Assembly: GCF_008247605.1 (NCBI RefSeq)
Contig: NZ_CP043420.1
Span: 2,542,001-2,606,000, forward strand
Source: Kushneria phosphatilytica
GTDB taxonomy: Bacteria; Pseudomonadota; Gammaproteobacteria; Pseudomonadales; Halomonadaceae
Direction of reading: 5' to 3'
DNA: 64,000 bases
Notes under the pieces: model-generated
What the model saw: the letters and a program-made list of their open reading frames with translations, nothing else
What the model was told of the DNA's origin: nothing
Database searches by the model: none
Shown here: positions 38,072 through 48,313 of the stretch, one piece after another
How the letters are laid out: every line of letters begins with the position of its first letter
Position numbering within the stretch: the stretch's first letter is position 1
Translations under genes and position numbers: made by a program

Positions 38072-40483
38072 TCAGCCGAACACGATTTTCGAGACGTCCC
38101 GATACACCTTCGCGAAGTGCGCCGTCATACCGCTTTTGAGGTAATCCGGCAGTTCGTCGAAATCACGTCGATTGGCATCGGGCAGAATCACCTCGAAGAT
38201 ATCGCTGCGTCGTGCGGCAATGATCTTCTCGCGAATGCCGCCTACCGGCAGTACCTGGCCGGTCAGGGTCAACTCACCGGTCATCGCCAGTGGCCGAGCG
38301 ATCTCGATGCCGCGGGCCAGTGACAGCAGCGCCGTGGTCATGGTCACACCGGCCGAAGGTCCATCCTTGGGCGTGGCACCTTCCGGCACGTGCAGGTGGA
38401 TGAAGGACTCATCAAAGAACTTCTCGGACACCCCGTACTCGCCCAGATGCCCCAGCACGAAGCTGTAGGCGATATTGGCCGACTCCTGCATGACATCACC
38501 GAGCTTGCCGGTGAGTTTGAGCCCACGCTGCAGGCCATGCACCCGGGTCGCCTCGATCGGCAGGGTCGCGCCCCCCATTGATGTCCAGGCCAGGCCTGTG
38601 ACCACCCCGACGCCCTTGAGCACCTTCTCCTTGCGAAAGAGCGGCGCTCCCAGGAACTCTTCGAGGTTGTTGACCGAGACCTTGACGTCTTCCTGCTCAT
38701 TCTCCAACAGCTTGACTGCCGACTTGCGCACGATGCGGTGCAGCTGTTTCTCCAGCTGCCGTACGCCGGCCTCACGAGCATAACCATCGATGACATGCTT
38801 GAGCGCGGCATCGGTGAGATTGATGCGCTTTTTGGGAATGCGATCGCGCTTGAGCAGCTTGGGCCACAGATGATGTTTGGCAATCGCCATCTTCTCTTCG
38901 GCGATATATCCCGACAGGCGGATCTGCTCCATGCGATCGAGCAGTGCGCTGGGGATGGTGTCGAGCTGATTGGCGGTGCAGACGAACAATACCTTCGACA
39001 GATCCATGCGCACATCGAGATAGTGATCCAGGAAATCACTGTTCTGCTCGGGATCAAGCACTTCCAGCAGCGCCGAGGCCGGATCACCCTGGAACGACTG
39101 GCCCAGCTTGTCGATCTCATCAAGCATGACGACCGGATTCTCGACCTCGACTTCCTTGATCGCCTGCACCAGCTTGCCCGGCATGGCGCCGATGTAGGTT
39201 CGCCGGTGGCCCTTGATCTCGGATTCATCGCGCATGCCGCCGACCGAGAAGCGATAGAACTGACGACCCAGGGCCTCGGCAATCGAGCGCCCGACCGAAG
39301 TCTTGCCGACCCCGGGTGGTCCGACCAACAGCAGGATGGAACCGCCCACATCCCCCTTGAAGGCGCCTTCGGCGAGGAATTCGATAATGCGATCCTTGAC
39401 GTCCTGCAGACCGTCATGATCGCGATCGAGTACCTGTCGGGCATGTGCCAGATCGAGCTGATCGTCGGACGTGATCCCCCAGGGCAGAGAGGTCAGCCAG
39501 TCGAGATAGTTGCGCGTGGTGCCATATTCCGGCGAACCGGTTTCCAGCACCGAGAGCTTGTCCAGTTCATCGTCAATGCGACCCTGCACCCGCTCCGGAA
39601 CGACCTTGTCCGACAGCCGCTCACGGAAGGTATCGACATCATTCTCCCGATCATCCTTGGAGATACCCAGCTCCTTCTGGATGATCTTGAGCTGCTCACG
39701 CAGGAAGAACTCGCGCTGACGCTCCTGCATCTGAGCATTGACCTGCTCGGAAATCTCGCTCTGCAGCTGGGCAACCTCGATTTCCTTGCGCAGCAGCGGT
39801 AGTACTACCTGCATACGCTCAAGCACGGGCAGGGTCTCGAGCACAGACTGCAGCTCGGGCCCCTTGGCCGAGGTAATGGCCGCGGCGAAATCGGTCAGCG
39901 GGCCAGGCTCATTGGGGCTGAAGCGATTGAGGTAGTGCTTGAGCTCCTCGCCGTAAAGCGGATTGATCGGCAGCAGTTCCTTGATGCCATTGATGATCGC
40001 CATGGCATAGGCACGGGTTTCATCGCCATCCTTGTCGACCGGCTCGTTGGGATAGCTGACCTCAACCAGATACGGCGGCTTGCGAGACAGCCAGCGGGAA
40101 ATGCGAAAGCGCCGCAACCCCTGAGCAATGAACTGAAGCTGCTCGTTTTCACCCTCACTGCGATGCACCCGCACGGCCGTACCGGTTTCGGGAAACTCGC
40201 TGGAACTCGGGTCCTCGTCGACATCGCCGACAAAGGCCAGGCCCACCGTCTGGTGCGGTGTATTACTGACCCGCTCCATGGTTTCGGTCCAGCGATTGCG
40301 GTTGATCACCAGCGGCTGAACCTGAGCCGGAAAGAACGGCCGGTTGTGAATCGGCAGCAGATAGATTCGTTCGGGCAAATATTCCCGGGTCGGGATGACC
40401 GCCTGGCTCTTGATCGCCTCGGTCGGATCTTCGTTACCCGGGGCGTCGGTCACGATATCCGACTGATCGTCGTTCTCGCTCAT
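38072..40483 (-). CDS. lon: ATP-dependent Lon protease, 803 aa
   Basis: LonA-type protease: an N-terminal substrate domain (about 35-240), a coiled region, an AAA module with Walker A GPPGVGKT at 388-395, and a C-terminal protease domain with the catalytic serine in PKDGPSAGVT and the lysine in GGIREKIIAA. It is not in the usual clpX-lon-hupB setting, so it could be a second Lon (AsrA-like) with the canonical copy elsewhere; this is inference from context. A heat-shock-like promoter may lie at 40546-40576. Confidence 0.94.
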   Translation of the reverse strand: MSENDDQSDIVTDAPGNEDPTEAIKSQAVIPTREYLPERIYLLPIHNRPFFPAQVQPLVINRNRWTETMERVSNTPHQTVGLAFVGDVDEDPSSSEFPETGTAVRVHRSEGENEQLQFIAQGLRRFRISRWLSRKPPYLVEVSYPNEPVDKDGDETRAYAMAIINGIKELLPINPLYGEELKHYLNRFSPNEPGPLTDFAAAITSAKGPELQSVLETLPVLERMQVVLPLLRKEIEVAQLQSEISEQVNAQMQERQREFFLREQLKIIQKELGISKDDRENDVDTFRERLSDKVVPERVQGRIDDELDKLSVLETGSPEYGTTRNYLDWLTSLPWGITSDDQLDLAHARQVLDRDHDGLQDVKDRIIEFLAEGAFKGDVGGSILLLVGPPGVGKTSVGRSIAEALGRQFYRFSVGGMRDESEIKGHRRTYIGAMPGKLVQAIKEVEVENPVVMLDEIDKLGQSFQGDPASALLEVLDPEQNSDFLDHYLDVRMDLSKVLFVCTANQLDTIPSALLDRMEQIRLSGYIAEEKMAIAKHHLWPKLLKRDRIPKKRINLTDAALKHVIDGYAREAGVRQLEKQLHRIVRKSAVKLLENEQEDVKVSVNNLEEFLGAPLFRKEKVLKGVGVVTGLAWTSMGGATLPIEATRVHGLQRGLKLTGKLGDVMQESANIAYSFVLGHLGEYGVSEKFFDESFIHLHVPEGATPKDGPSAGVTMTTALLSLARGIEIARPLAMTGELTLTGQVLPVGGIREKIIAARRSDIFEVILPDANRRDFDELPDYLKSGMTAHFAKVYRDVSKIVFG

Positions 40484-40509
40484 CCTTGCATCCTGTTCAG
40501 TAACGGGAA

Positions 40510-40576
40510 GCCCGCGATGATGATCGCGGGCATATGACTGATATCAGGAATGAGGTCTGCAAGAGGCGTTATCAAG
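40510..40576 (-). promoter_or_regulatory. possible sigma-32-like promoter and hairpin upstream of lon
   Basis: On the minus strand, CTTGATA (40570-40576) is followed 15 bases later by CTCATTCC, resembling the heat-shock pattern CTTGAAA then CCCCAT. A hairpin with a 9-bp stem (GCCCGCGAT with complement) at 40510-40531 lies between it and the lon start and may fold in the leader. Tentative. Confidence 0.35.
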
Positions 40577-40598
40577 CCCTGGCGAAGAACAGGCCATC

Positions 40599-41897
40599 TC
40601 AGGGCGCGCTCATCAGCCTGTAAAGTGGCATCAGAGCCTGATCGTTGACCCGAACCTCGCCATCGACGATATCGAACTCGATCCGAGCCTGGTCCGGGGA
40701 CTGGCCGACAATCAACGCCAGCAGCGGCGGGGCATTGGTCAGCGTCAGGCTGCCCTGCAATCGCTCAAGAAACGCTCTCATCCCCTGCCTCTGGCGCAAA
40801 TCGGCCACCCGGGTATCGGCAACACCCTCGCCGTGGAAGGTCAGTTGTCCATTCAGCCTGATCGGCTGGTCGAGCATCGGACTCTGAACGCTGAACTCAC
40901 TCAGGGTCAGTTGTGGCGAGGGTGACAGCATGGCAAAAAACGAGGTCTGTACAGGCTCGATCAGACTCAGCCAGTCGTCACCGGTATCAGCAGAGGAACG
41001 ACGCAACTCTCGCTTCATGCCGGCAACAAGACGGGAGGCTGCATCGGCGCCAAGCCGTTCGAGTGACAGCTTCAGCTTCAGACTGCCCAGCCCCTGCTGT
41101 GATACCTGAATGCCCTCGACCCGACTTGAGAGTTCATACCCCAGCATGCCGGCCTGACGCTCGGCATGACCCTGCCAGTGAATGCCCTTCAGCGTCACCG
41201 GCAGCGAGCCCTGGGGATGCATCTGAAGCTGCTCGATATGCAGCTGTTCGACCCGCTGCTCGCTATCTGCTGCTTCAGAGCCTGCCTTCCCCCTTTGCCG
41301 CCGGGAAGAAAAATTGGTGACACCCAGCCCCAGCGAACCATTTTCATCCGCCAGTTCCAGAGCATCGAAGCGCCCTTTCAGGGCAAGACTTTGCTCATCG
41401 CCGTGGAGTTTCAGCACCGCGCCCTTGAGTAACGCCCGTCGAGGCCCCTGCGTCAGCCCCACCTGCTCCGGCAGTGTCACCTCGAGTTCGCCATTACGAC
41501 GGAAATGGTGAATCACGGCCGAAAGCTCGGCCTGATGACCCGGTGACAACCGATCAGCCAGCAGGCGCGGCCCATCGTTGCCACTACGCACGTCGGCATG
41601 GCCATTGAAATGCGTAGAGAGAATGCCATGACGCGCCTGCCAGGGAACCACCAGTTCAACCGGTCGACCGTCGTAGCTCACCTCCGGCCAGGTCACTACC
41701 AGCGTGCCACGGGTATGAAAGAACCCACGATCCAGCTCGCGCTGATCGGCTGAGAGGGCAGGCGACGCATTGAGCTGGGCCATGGTCTCATCAAGACGCT
41801 GCAGGAAAACATGCCGGCTCCAGGCCACGCCCCCAAGCCAGGCAGCGCCCAGTACCGCCGCGATGATCACCACACTACCAATGACACGCTTTTTCAT
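40599..41897 (-). CDS. DUF945 family protein (YdgA-like), 432 aa
   Basis: Envelope protein with one N-terminal membrane anchor (about 5-25, VIGSVVIIAAVLGAAWLGGVAW) and a long periplasmic part made of beta-rich repeats. The N-terminal region fits the YdgA/DUF945 family, and the C-terminus matches too (VDGEVRVNDQALMPLYRLM). The function is unknown. It has no obvious partner; lon lies downstream, with a 115-bp gap. Confidence 0.85.
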   Translation of the reverse strand: MKKRVIGSVVIIAAVLGAAWLGGVAWSRHVFLQRLDETMAQLNASPALSADQRELDRGFFHTRGTLVVTWPEVSYDGRPVELVVPWQARHGILSTHFNGHADVRSGNDGPRLLADRLSPGHQAELSAVIHHFRRNGELEVTLPEQVGLTQGPRRALLKGAVLKLHGDEQSLALKGRFDALELADENGSLGLGVTNFSSRRQRGKAGSEAADSEQRVEQLHIEQLQMHPQGSLPVTLKGIHWQGHAERQAGMLGYELSSRVEGIQVSQQGLGSLKLKLSLERLGADAASRLVAGMKRELRRSSADTGDDWLSLIEPVQTSFFAMLSPSPQLTLSEFSVQSPMLDQPIRLNGQLTFHGEGVADTRVADLRQRQGMRAFLERLQGSLTLTNAPPLLALIVGQSPDQARIEFDIVDGEVRVNDQALMPLYRLMSAP

Positions 41898-41999
41898 GCC
41901 GCTCCCTGAATCGGTACTGTCAGATGTCTTTTAACGACTACCCGGCAAGACGCTGTCCGAAAAATCGACGAGCGAGGGGCAGGCACTTTCCGCCAGGGC

Positions 42000-42473
42000 C
42001 TAGTGCAGCCAGAACCACAGGTGCATCGTACTCCACGCATACACACCGGCCAGTACATCGTCGAACATGATGCCAAACCCACCGGTCACACGACGATCGA
42101 CGAAGCGTACCGGCCAGGGTTTGATGACATCGAACAGGCGAAACACCGCGAACCCCCACAATGCGGCCGGCCAGGAGAAGGGAACTGCCATCATGGTGAT
42201 CCAGTAGCCCACGAACTCATCCCAGACGATACCGGAGTGATCATGCACGCCCATATCCCGTGAGGTGCGATCACACAGATAGATGCCCAGCAACCCTGTG
42301 ACCAGCAGCACCAGCAGATAGACGGACAGCGGCAGATCGGAGAGCAACCAGTAAAAGGGGATCGCTGCCAGCGTGCCGAAGGTGCCGGGGGCAAACGGCG
42401 CCATACCACTTCCCAGACCGAAGGCCAGGAAATGAGTAGGCCGATGCCAGACACTCGACGGTCCGCGATTCAT
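42000..42473 (-). CDS. pgpA: phosphatidylglycerophosphatase A, 157 aa
   Basis: Membrane enzyme that dephosphorylates phosphatidylglycerophosphate to phosphatidylglycerol. The family block GSGMAPFAPGTFGTLAAIP near 21-39 and the later DEFVGYWI are intact, with three to four membrane segments. It overlaps thiL by four bases (ATGA), the usual thiL-pgpA arrangement, and ends the riboflavin/nusB run. Confidence 0.95.
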   Translation of the reverse strand: MNRGPSSVWHRPTHFLAFGLGSGMAPFAPGTFGTLAAIPFYWLLSDLPLSVYLLVLLVTGLLGIYLCDRTSRDMGVHDHSGIVWDEFVGYWITMMAVPFSWPAALWGFAVFRLFDVIKPWPVRFVDRRVTGGFGIMFDDVLAGVYAWSTMHLWFWLH

Positions 42474-43498
42474 GACGTGGCTCCCGTAGCCGATCGATCA
42501 TCAGGCTCGACGTCGAAGTGCTGCCAGCCGACATGCTCGGTCGGCACCCCATGAATGCCGGGTTCTGCCACCGTGCGGCCGATCACGGTCAGTGTGCAGT
42601 CATGCGCCGCCAGATGCGCTTCGGCACGGGCAAGTGCATGTTCGGGCAGCGTGCACAACAGCACATAGTCATCGCCGCCTGTCAGCGCCGCCTGTCGCGC
42701 TGTCTGCTCGTCAAACCGCTCGGCCAGACCGGGATACAGCGGTAACGCCTCAACATCAATCCGCGCCCCTACCCCGGAAGCCCGACAAATATGGGCAAGA
42801 TCAGCAACGACGCCATCGGAAACATCGATCGCGGACGTCGCCAGCCCACGCAGCGCTTCACCGGCATTCAGTGCCGGCGACGGCCACAGGTAGGCATGAA
42901 GCAATGGATCGGTGTCATCGCGCTCGCCAGACTGCCACGCCCGCAAGCCACCATGAGCGCCACCCACCGGTCCGGTCACCACGATCAGCTCATCGAGCCC
43001 CGCCCCGTCGCGGCGCAACGCAGTCTGGGCCGGCACTTCGCCATGAACGGTGATGGTGATTGACAGCGACCCACGGGTCACATCACCGCCAACCAGCCGA
43101 ATACCACTGTGATCGGCCAACCGGTGCAGGCCGCGGGCAAAGCCTTCCAGCCAGTCGGTGTCGATGTCGGGCAGCGTCAGGGCGAGCACATACCAGCGTG
43201 GCGAGGCCCCCATGGCAGCCAGATCGCTCAGATTGACAGCCAGCGCCCGATGCCCGATGGCCTCGGGAGGAGCGTCAGCCGGGAAATGCACATCTGCCAG
43301 TGAGGTATCGACACTGACCGCCAGTTGCCAGCCGGGTGTTGGCGTCAGCAGAGCACAATCATCGCCCTGCCCCAGCGCCACGCCGGAGGCGGGATCATCG
43401 CCCCCATAGCCGTCCCGCCGAGCCGAGCCGGTGCAGGTATCGCGCACGAAAAAACGGCGAATCAGATCAAACTCGCCCAGACGTTGTGAATCGCTCAT
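42470..43498 (-). CDS. thiL: thiamine-monophosphate kinase, 342 aa
   Basis: Makes thiamin diphosphate from thiamin monophosphate and ATP. Hallmarks are GEFDLIRRFF at the start, the ATP/Mg site GDDCALL near residue 45, and VGGDVTRG and DVSDGVVADL. It lies 57 bp downstream of nusB and overlaps pgpA. No TPP riboswitch is visible. Confidence 0.95.
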   Translation of the reverse strand: MSDSQRLGEFDLIRRFFVRDTCTGSARRDGYGGDDPASGVALGQGDDCALLTPTPGWQLAVSVDTSLADVHFPADAPPEAIGHRALAVNLSDLAAMGASPRWYVLALTLPDIDTDWLEGFARGLHRLADHSGIRLVGGDVTRGSLSITITVHGEVPAQTALRRDGAGLDELIVVTGPVGGAHGGLRAWQSGERDDTDPLLHAYLWPSPALNAGEALRGLATSAIDVSDGVVADLAHICRASGVGARIDVEALPLYPGLAERFDEQTARQAALTGGDDYVLLCTLPEHALARAEAHLAAHDCTLTVIGRTVAEPGIHGVPTEHVGWQHFDVEPDDRSATGATS

Positions 43499-43555
43499 CG
43501 CTGTCGCTTCCTCCGGGACGTTGGCCGATCCCTGGATCTCGGTCGTGGCACTCGC

Positions 43556-44056
43556 CTAGCGGCGGCGCGCACTGACCTCGACACTGCGCAGCTGATGGGC
43601 AAGTCGGTCAAGCAGGGAGTTGACGTACTTGTGCCCGTCAGTGGCACCAAACCCCTTGGCCAGCTCAATGCCCTCATTGATGACCGAGATGTAGGGCACC
43701 TCGAGGCGGTGAGCGAGCTCATAGGTACCCAGTCGAAGAATAGCCAGTTCAATCCGATCAAGTTCCTGAAGGGAGCGATCCAGCAGCGGTGCCAGCTGCG
43801 CGTCGAGTTCACCGCAGTGCTGAACAACACCGTGCAGCAACTCATGGAACAAGGCCAGGTCAGCGATCTGCATGACCTGCACCCAGTTCTCATGAGGCGC
43901 CAGATCCTCATCAGCTGTCTGAGAGCGGAATTCGGCTTCGAGCTGGGTGATCGATTTGCCGGTCATCTGCCACTGATAGAGCGCCTGAACGGTCAGCTCA
44001 CGGGCAGCACGGCGTGCCTGTTGAGCCTTTGAAGGCATTCGGCCATCACGACTCAC
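43556..44056 (-). CDS. nusB: transcription antitermination factor NusB, 166 aa
   Basis: With NusE it binds boxA RNA in rRNA antitermination. All-helical protein with [16 protein letters not shown] at the start, [24 protein letters not shown] in the middle and [13 protein letters not shown] late. The start is a GTG (44054-44056) with a very strong AAGGAGG six bases upstream and a four-base overlap with the ribH stop. It follows ribH, as in E. coli. Confidence 0.96.
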   Translation of the reverse strand: MSRDGRMPSKAQQARRAARELTVQALYQWQMTGKSITQLEAEFRSQTADEDLAPHENWVQVMQIADLALFHELLHGVVQHCGELDAQLAPLLDRSLQELDRIELAILRLGTYELAHRLEVPYISVINEGIELAKGFGATDGHKYVNSLLDRLAHQLRSVEVSARRR

Positions 44057-44556
44057 GCCTCACCTCCTTCACCGGCAGGCGCATCGCCGAGCTGACGCAG
44101 CAGCGACACCATCTCCATCGCTGCCATGGCAGATTCGAAGCCCTTGTTACCGGCCTTGGTGCCGGCACGTTCGATGGCCTGCTCGATCGAGTTGACGGTC
44201 AGTACGCCATTGGAAACGGGTGTATCGTAATCCAGCTGGAGCCGATTGATCGCCGAATTGCACTGCCCGGCAATATGCTCGAAGTGCGGCGTGCCGCCCT
44301 TGATGACCGCACCCAGTGCGATCACGGCGTCAGGATGCAAACGCTCGAGCACCCTTTTGACCGCCAGCGGCAGCTCCCAGGCACCCGGCACGTGAATGAT
44401 GTCGATCTGCTCCTCGTCGACCCCATGGCGCACCAGTGCATCCACGGCGCCTTCGACCAGTGAGTCGACCACATGATGGTTGAAGCGACCGACCACAATG
44501 GCATAACGCCCTTCGACGTCGTTGAATCGCCCTTCTACCTGCGCAATCGGTTGCAT
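44053..44556 (-). CDS. ribH: 6,7-dimethyl-8-ribityllumazine synthase, 167 aa
   Basis: Condenses the ribityl pyrimidine with dihydroxybutanone phosphate, the penultimate step to riboflavin. Typical parts are [32 protein letters not shown] and the late [10 protein letters not shown]. The frame opens 18 codons upstream. I chose the ATG at 44554-44556 from the AGGGA upstream and family length. It lies 129 bp downstream of ribBA and overlaps nusB. Confidence 0.95.
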   Translation of the reverse strand: MQPIAQVEGRFNDVEGRYAIVVGRFNHHVVDSLVEGAVDALVRHGVDEEQIDIIHVPGAWELPLAVKRVLERLHPDAVIALGAVIKGGTPHFEHIAGQCNSAINRLQLDYDTPVSNGVLTVNSIEQAIERAGTKAGNKGFESAMAAMEMVSLLRQLGDAPAGEGGEA

Positions 44557-44685
44557 GACAAGAATTCCCTGAACGCCCTTACCCATCGGCAAGGGTCGGT
44601 TGATCATCATGACGGCCGGGCAGCAGGCCCGACCGTTAACGTTTCAAGCGCTCGACACGCGCCCCATGTCGCGCCGAGCTACGGT

Positions 44686-45840
44686 TTATTGTCGCGATAC
44701 CGCTCCGTCACCGCTGATCTGTTCGACCACTTCGAGATCGAACCCGGAGAGGGCGGAGAACTTCCATGGAGAGCTCAAAAGGCGCATCCGACCGACACCA
44801 AGCCGACGCAGAATCTGCGCACCGGTGCCAATGGTCTGGTAGTTGCCTGCCCCATCGACATGCGCATCGCGTGGCACCCGGCGTCGCTCGAAGAAGATAT
44901 CCAGCTGCTCACGAAAGTCACGAGGCGGCTGATCGCTGTCGAGCAGTACCAGCACCCCGCACTCACTGCGGGCGATTTCATCCAGCGCACTGTGCGCTGT
45001 CCAGCTGGTACTGCCGCCGGGGCGCTGCAGACCCAACAGATCACGCAATGGGTCGGCCGCATGCACGCGCACCGTGGTCGGTTGATCGGGCTGTGGGGTG
45101 CCCCGCACCAGAGCCAGATGATGACGTCCTTGGATACGATCACGGAAGCAGTGCAGCTGAAAGCTGCCGCTGGCCGTTTCAACCGGTTGGGCATCGACAT
45201 GATCGACGGTCTGCTCATGATGCATGCGGTAGTGAATCAGATCGGCGATCGTGCCCATCCGGATGCCATGCTCGGCAGCGAACTGCTCCAGCTCCGGGCG
45301 ACGGGCCATGGTGCCGTCGTCATTCATCACCTCACAGATCAGACCGCAGGGCTCGAAGCCGGCCATGGCCGCCAGATCACAGGCCGCCTCGGTGTGACCG
45401 GCACGCCGCAGGACACCACCCGGCTCCGCCATCAGCGGAAAGATATGACCGGGCTGAACGATATCATCCGGTTGTGCCCCACGTGCCGCCGCGGCGCGTA
45501 CCGTGCGCGCACGATCAGCAGCGGAGATACCGGTCGTGATGCCGGTGGCGGCTTCGATCGATACCGTGAACTTGGTGCCGAATCCCGAGCCGTTGTCGTT
45601 GACCATCAGCGACAAACCAAGCTGCTCGCAGCGCTCGCGGGTCATCGGCTGACAGATCAGGCCGCAGGCATAGCGGGCCATGAAATTGATATGCGAGGCC
45701 TCGACGCACTCCGCCGCCATGATCAGATCGCCTTCGTTCTCGCGATCCTCATCATCCATGAGAATGACCATTTTGCCCTGGCGGATGTCCTCGACCAGCA
45801 AGGCGATATCACTGAGTGTCTGCGTAGGCTGTGAAGTCAT
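44686..45840 (-). CDS. ribBA: 3,4-dihydroxy-2-butanone-4-phosphate synthase with degenerate GTP cyclohydrolase II domain, 384 aa
   Basis: The N-terminal half (about 1-205) is a complete RibB domain: [17 protein letters not shown] near 28-44, then [22 protein letters not shown] near 150-171. The C-terminal half (about 210-384) aligns with RibA in outline but lacks the three zinc-binding cysteines expected near CLTGD and SLRCDCG; here the region reads [19 protein letters not shown] cyclohydrolase activity is therefore unlikely and a separate RibA should exist. The start has only weak SD support and overlaps a 6-codon open frame. Confidence 0.92.
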   Translation of the reverse strand: MTSQPTQTLSDIALLVEDIRQGKMVILMDDEDRENEGDLIMAAECVEASHINFMARYACGLICQPMTRERCEQLGLSLMVNDNGSGFGTKFTVSIEAATGITTGISAADRARTVRAAAARGAQPDDIVQPGHIFPLMAEPGGVLRRAGHTEAACDLAAMAGFEPCGLICEVMNDDGTMARRPELEQFAAEHGIRMGTIADLIHYRMHHEQTVDHVDAQPVETASGSFQLHCFRDRIQGRHHLALVRGTPQPDQPTTVRVHAADPLRDLLGLQRPGGSTSWTAHSALDEIARSECGVLVLLDSDQPPRDFREQLDIFFERRRVPRDAHVDGAGNYQTIGTGAQILRRLGVGRMRLLSSPWKFSALSGFDLEVVEQISGDGAVSRQ

Positions 45841-45984
45841 GCACCTCTGCCGATCATCGTCGGCCCCCTGTCACGGTTGGATTCCGGTCTGCTGATGCCC
45901 GTCGACCCCGGCACTCCGAACAGACCGGGCTGGCATCGGAGCGCGCCGATTGTCGCACTACGCGGGCCACAGGGAAACTGTTGC
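45841..45984 (-). other. structured leader between ribD and ribBA
   Basis: This 144-bp gap, where riboflavin synthase is often encoded, contains no gene of that size. A long inverted repeat CCGGTCTG/CAGACCGG (45884-45891 with 45921-45928), with additional internal pairing, lies upstream of ribBA. A mini-frame of six codons begins at an ATG 17 bases before the ribBA start and stops on its ATGA. The canonical FMN aptamer blocks are not present. Confidence 0.35.
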
Positions 45985-47148
45985 TCAATTCACCGCTCCT
46001 GTCGCCGCGCGGCACGGTCGCGCCGTAATACACCAGTCATCGCCTACCGCACGGATATCATCGATGACCAGAGTCTGCTGCTGATCCATGCGCTCAAGAC
46101 CCGGCAGGTTCAGCAGCCCGCGGGCATCGGATCCCAGCAGGGTCGGCGCCATGAAAAGCTTCAGTTCATCCACCAGCCCGGCGGCCAACATGGCGCCAGC
46201 CAGCCCCGGTCCGGATTCCAGCAGGAGTTCATTACACGCTTCCTGCTCGACCAGCTGACGCATCAGTGCCATGAGATCGACCCGGCCTTCGCGTGCAGGC
46301 AGAACGATCAGTTCGGCACCGGCCTCACGCAACGGCGCCTGACGCCCCGGATCGTCTACCAGCGTGGCTACCAGAGTCCGTCCGGGTTCGGCCAGCATGG
46401 GGGCTTGTGGCGAGAGCCGCAAAGTGGAATCGACCACCACCCGTAACAGCTGATCATGAGCGGCTGCCCGGGCAGCTTCTTCACTCAGGCCGGCTTCGAT
46501 CAGCGCTGGCTGGCGTACCGTCAGCCGGCTGCCATCCATGCTGACGGCGTCCACACCACTGAGGATGGCACTCGATTGTGCCCGCAGGCGCTGCCCCCAT
46601 CCCCGGGCGGCAGCGCCGGTAATCCACTGCGATTCACCACTGGCCATGGCAGTACGCCCATCGAGACTCATCGCCATCTTCAGGCGCACGAACGGCAGTG
46701 AATGTGCCATACGCTTGATGAATCCCGGATTGAGCGCGGTGGCTTCTTCCGCCATCAGGCCACATTCGACAGTTATGCCGGCCTGCTCGAGTATTCTCAG
46801 CCCACGGCCCGACACGGCCGGGTTGGGATCGCGCATGGCGACGACAACCCGTGCCACGCCGGCCTCAACCAGTGCCCGGGCACAAGGGCCTGTGCGTCCC
46901 TGATGAGAACAGGGTTCAAGCGTCACATAGGCCGTAGCACCACGAGCCTGCTCTCCGGCCGCTCGCAGCGCATTCACCTCGGCGTGCGGCTCGCCGGCAC
47001 GCTCATGCCAGCCCTCACCCACCATGCGACCGTCATGAACCAGTACACAGCCCACCCGCGGGTTGGGATGAGTGGTATAGAGCCCGCGACGCGCCAGTTC
47101 CAGCGCGCGCGCCATCCAGCGAGCATCGGTGGCGTCAGTCCTGTTCAT
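45985..47148 (-). CDS. ribD: bifunctional riboflavin deaminase/reductase, 387 aa
   Basis: Deaminates and then reduces the pyrimidine intermediate of riboflavin synthesis. The N-terminal zinc deaminase has His55-Ala-Glu57 and Cys80/Cys89 in the [11 protein letters not shown] segment. The reductase domain (about 150-380) has [15 protein letters not shown] and a late [16 protein letters not shown]. It overlaps the nrdR stop by 14 bases. Confidence 0.96.
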   Translation of the reverse strand: MNRTDATDARWMARALELARRGLYTTHPNPRVGCVLVHDGRMVGEGWHERAGEPHAEVNALRAAGEQARGATAYVTLEPCSHQGRTGPCARALVEAGVARVVVAMRDPNPAVSGRGLRILEQAGITVECGLMAEEATALNPGFIKRMAHSLPFVRLKMAMSLDGRTAMASGESQWITGAAARGWGQRLRAQSSAILSGVDAVSMDGSRLTVRQPALIEAGLSEEAARAAAHDQLLRVVVDSTLRLSPQAPMLAEPGRTLVATLVDDPGRQAPLREAGAELIVLPAREGRVDLMALMRQLVEQEACNELLLESGPGLAGAMLAAGLVDELKLFMAPTLLGSDARGLLNLPGLERMDQQQTLVIDDIRAVGDDWCITARPCRAATGAVN

Positions 47149-47638
47149 GGTCCTGCTCTTGAGGATCGTCCACGGACGGATGGGTCGGCTCCCGGGTCAG
47201 CCGATCGATCTCGGCCCGGAATTCATCCAGGTCCTGAAAACGGCGATAGACCGAAGCAAAGCGGATATAGGCAACCTGATCGAGACGGCGGAGCTGTGCC
47301 ATGACCTCCTCGCCAATCAGACGAGCATTGATTTCGCGTTCACCGCGCGCTCTCAACCGCTGTCGAATTCGTTCGAGCGCCCCCTCGATACGTTCACTGG
47401 ACACCGGGCGTTTCTCCAGTGAGCGCAGCATGCCGGCACGCAGCTTGGCGGCATCAAAGCTTTCGCGTGAACCATCGGCCTTGACCACGCGCGGCATGAT
47501 CAGCTCGGCAGTTTCATACGTTGTGAAGCGCTCGCCACAATGACCACATTGACGCCGTCGCCTGACCTGATCGCCTTCGGCTACCAGTCGCGAATCCGTG
47601 ACCCGGGTTTCCTGTGCGCCGCAAAATGGACATTGCAT
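47135..47638 (-). CDS. nrdR: transcriptional repressor NrdR, 167 aa
   Basis: Zinc-ribbon/ATP-cone repressor of ribonucleotide reductase genes. The zinc ribbon uses CPFC (residues 3-6) and CGHC (31-34); the ATP-cone follows (about 49-139). It is the first gene of the nrdR-ribD-ribBA-ribH-nusB-thiL-pgpA run, an arrangement common in proteobacteria. The acidic C-terminal tail is slightly longer than usual. Confidence 0.96.
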   Translation of the reverse strand: MQCPFCGAQETRVTDSRLVAEGDQVRRRRQCGHCGERFTTYETAELIMPRVVKADGSRESFDAAKLRAGMLRSLEKRPVSSERIEGALERIRQRLRARGEREINARLIGEEVMAQLRRLDQVAYIRFASVYRRFQDLDEFRAEIDRLTREPTHPSVDDPQEQDHEQD

Positions 47639-47911
47639 GATAGTGACAGCCGCTGCTCGTTAATGGATACCCGCCATGCGCCGGCATCTTCGCTATAGTG
47701 TAACGCCCGCCGCCGCTGGCCGAAAATGCAGGACCATGCGTCGATGTTCGATCATGCCGGTTCAGGTGTGCGCATTTGTCGCACCAACCGGGTTGTCTCG
47801 TCATCCCCCCTGGCACGGATAATGGGGCCGTTCACGATCGCCTCACGATGCCATGGCCCGAACCGCATGAGCGTCGGCGATCGGCCTATTCGTCACCAAG
47901 GGAGCATTAGC

Positions 47912-48184
47912 ATGAATCTCATCTCCTGGCTGTTCGTCAGTCTCCTGATCGGCGTCATTCTCAGCTTCCTGACCCCTTCACGCTATAATGCCGGCGCCCT
48001 GGGCTCGATGGGCATCAGTGCCGTGGGTGGCGTCGCCTTCGGATTCATTTCGACCCTGTTCGGTCTGGCTGCCGAGCTTCACTTCGATTTTCACAGCCTG
48101 ATCGCAGCCATGATCGGTGCCGTAGTGGGGTGGGCCGCACTGCTGGCCTATATCATCATCGCGCAACCGCAGCTGCATGACTGA
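47912..48184 (+). CDS. small membrane protein, GlsB/YeaQ-like, 90 aa
   Basis: Three hydrophobic segments with Gly/Ser-rich turns resemble the transglycosylase-associated GlsB/YeaQ/YmgE group, but similarity is weaker than for the next gene. The frame opens 62 codons earlier; the ATG at 47912 is chosen because AAGGGAG lies eight bases upstream and the extension has no membrane character. It may be a stress-response inner-membrane protein. Confidence 0.7.
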   Translation: MNLISWLFVSLLIGVILSFLTPSRYNAGALGSMGISAVGGVAFGFISTLFGLAAELHFDFHSLIAAMIGAVVGWAALLAYIIIAQPQLHD

Positions 48185-48313
48185 TTCGAGCAGATTTTTT
48201 CCATTCTTTCCGGATAGCTTGCTCAGTTCACGATCGGCGTCTAGTTTCACATTCAGGAGAGCGTCATTCGACGCTCGTCCCGAGTGCTAAAACGTCCGAT
48301 CATGGAGGATTAA

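Noticed and set aside
38738..39802. 354-aa plus-strand open frame opposite lon
   Set aside because: Lies wholly inside lon on the opposite strand, with His/Gln/Asp-rich composition typical of antisense shadows.
45841..45984. FMN riboswitch before ribBA
   Set aside because: A fragment looks vaguely similar (CCGGGGTCGACGG), but the conserved AGGGTG/ACCGGCGGT blocks of the RFN aptamer are missing, so only a hairpin leader is claimed.
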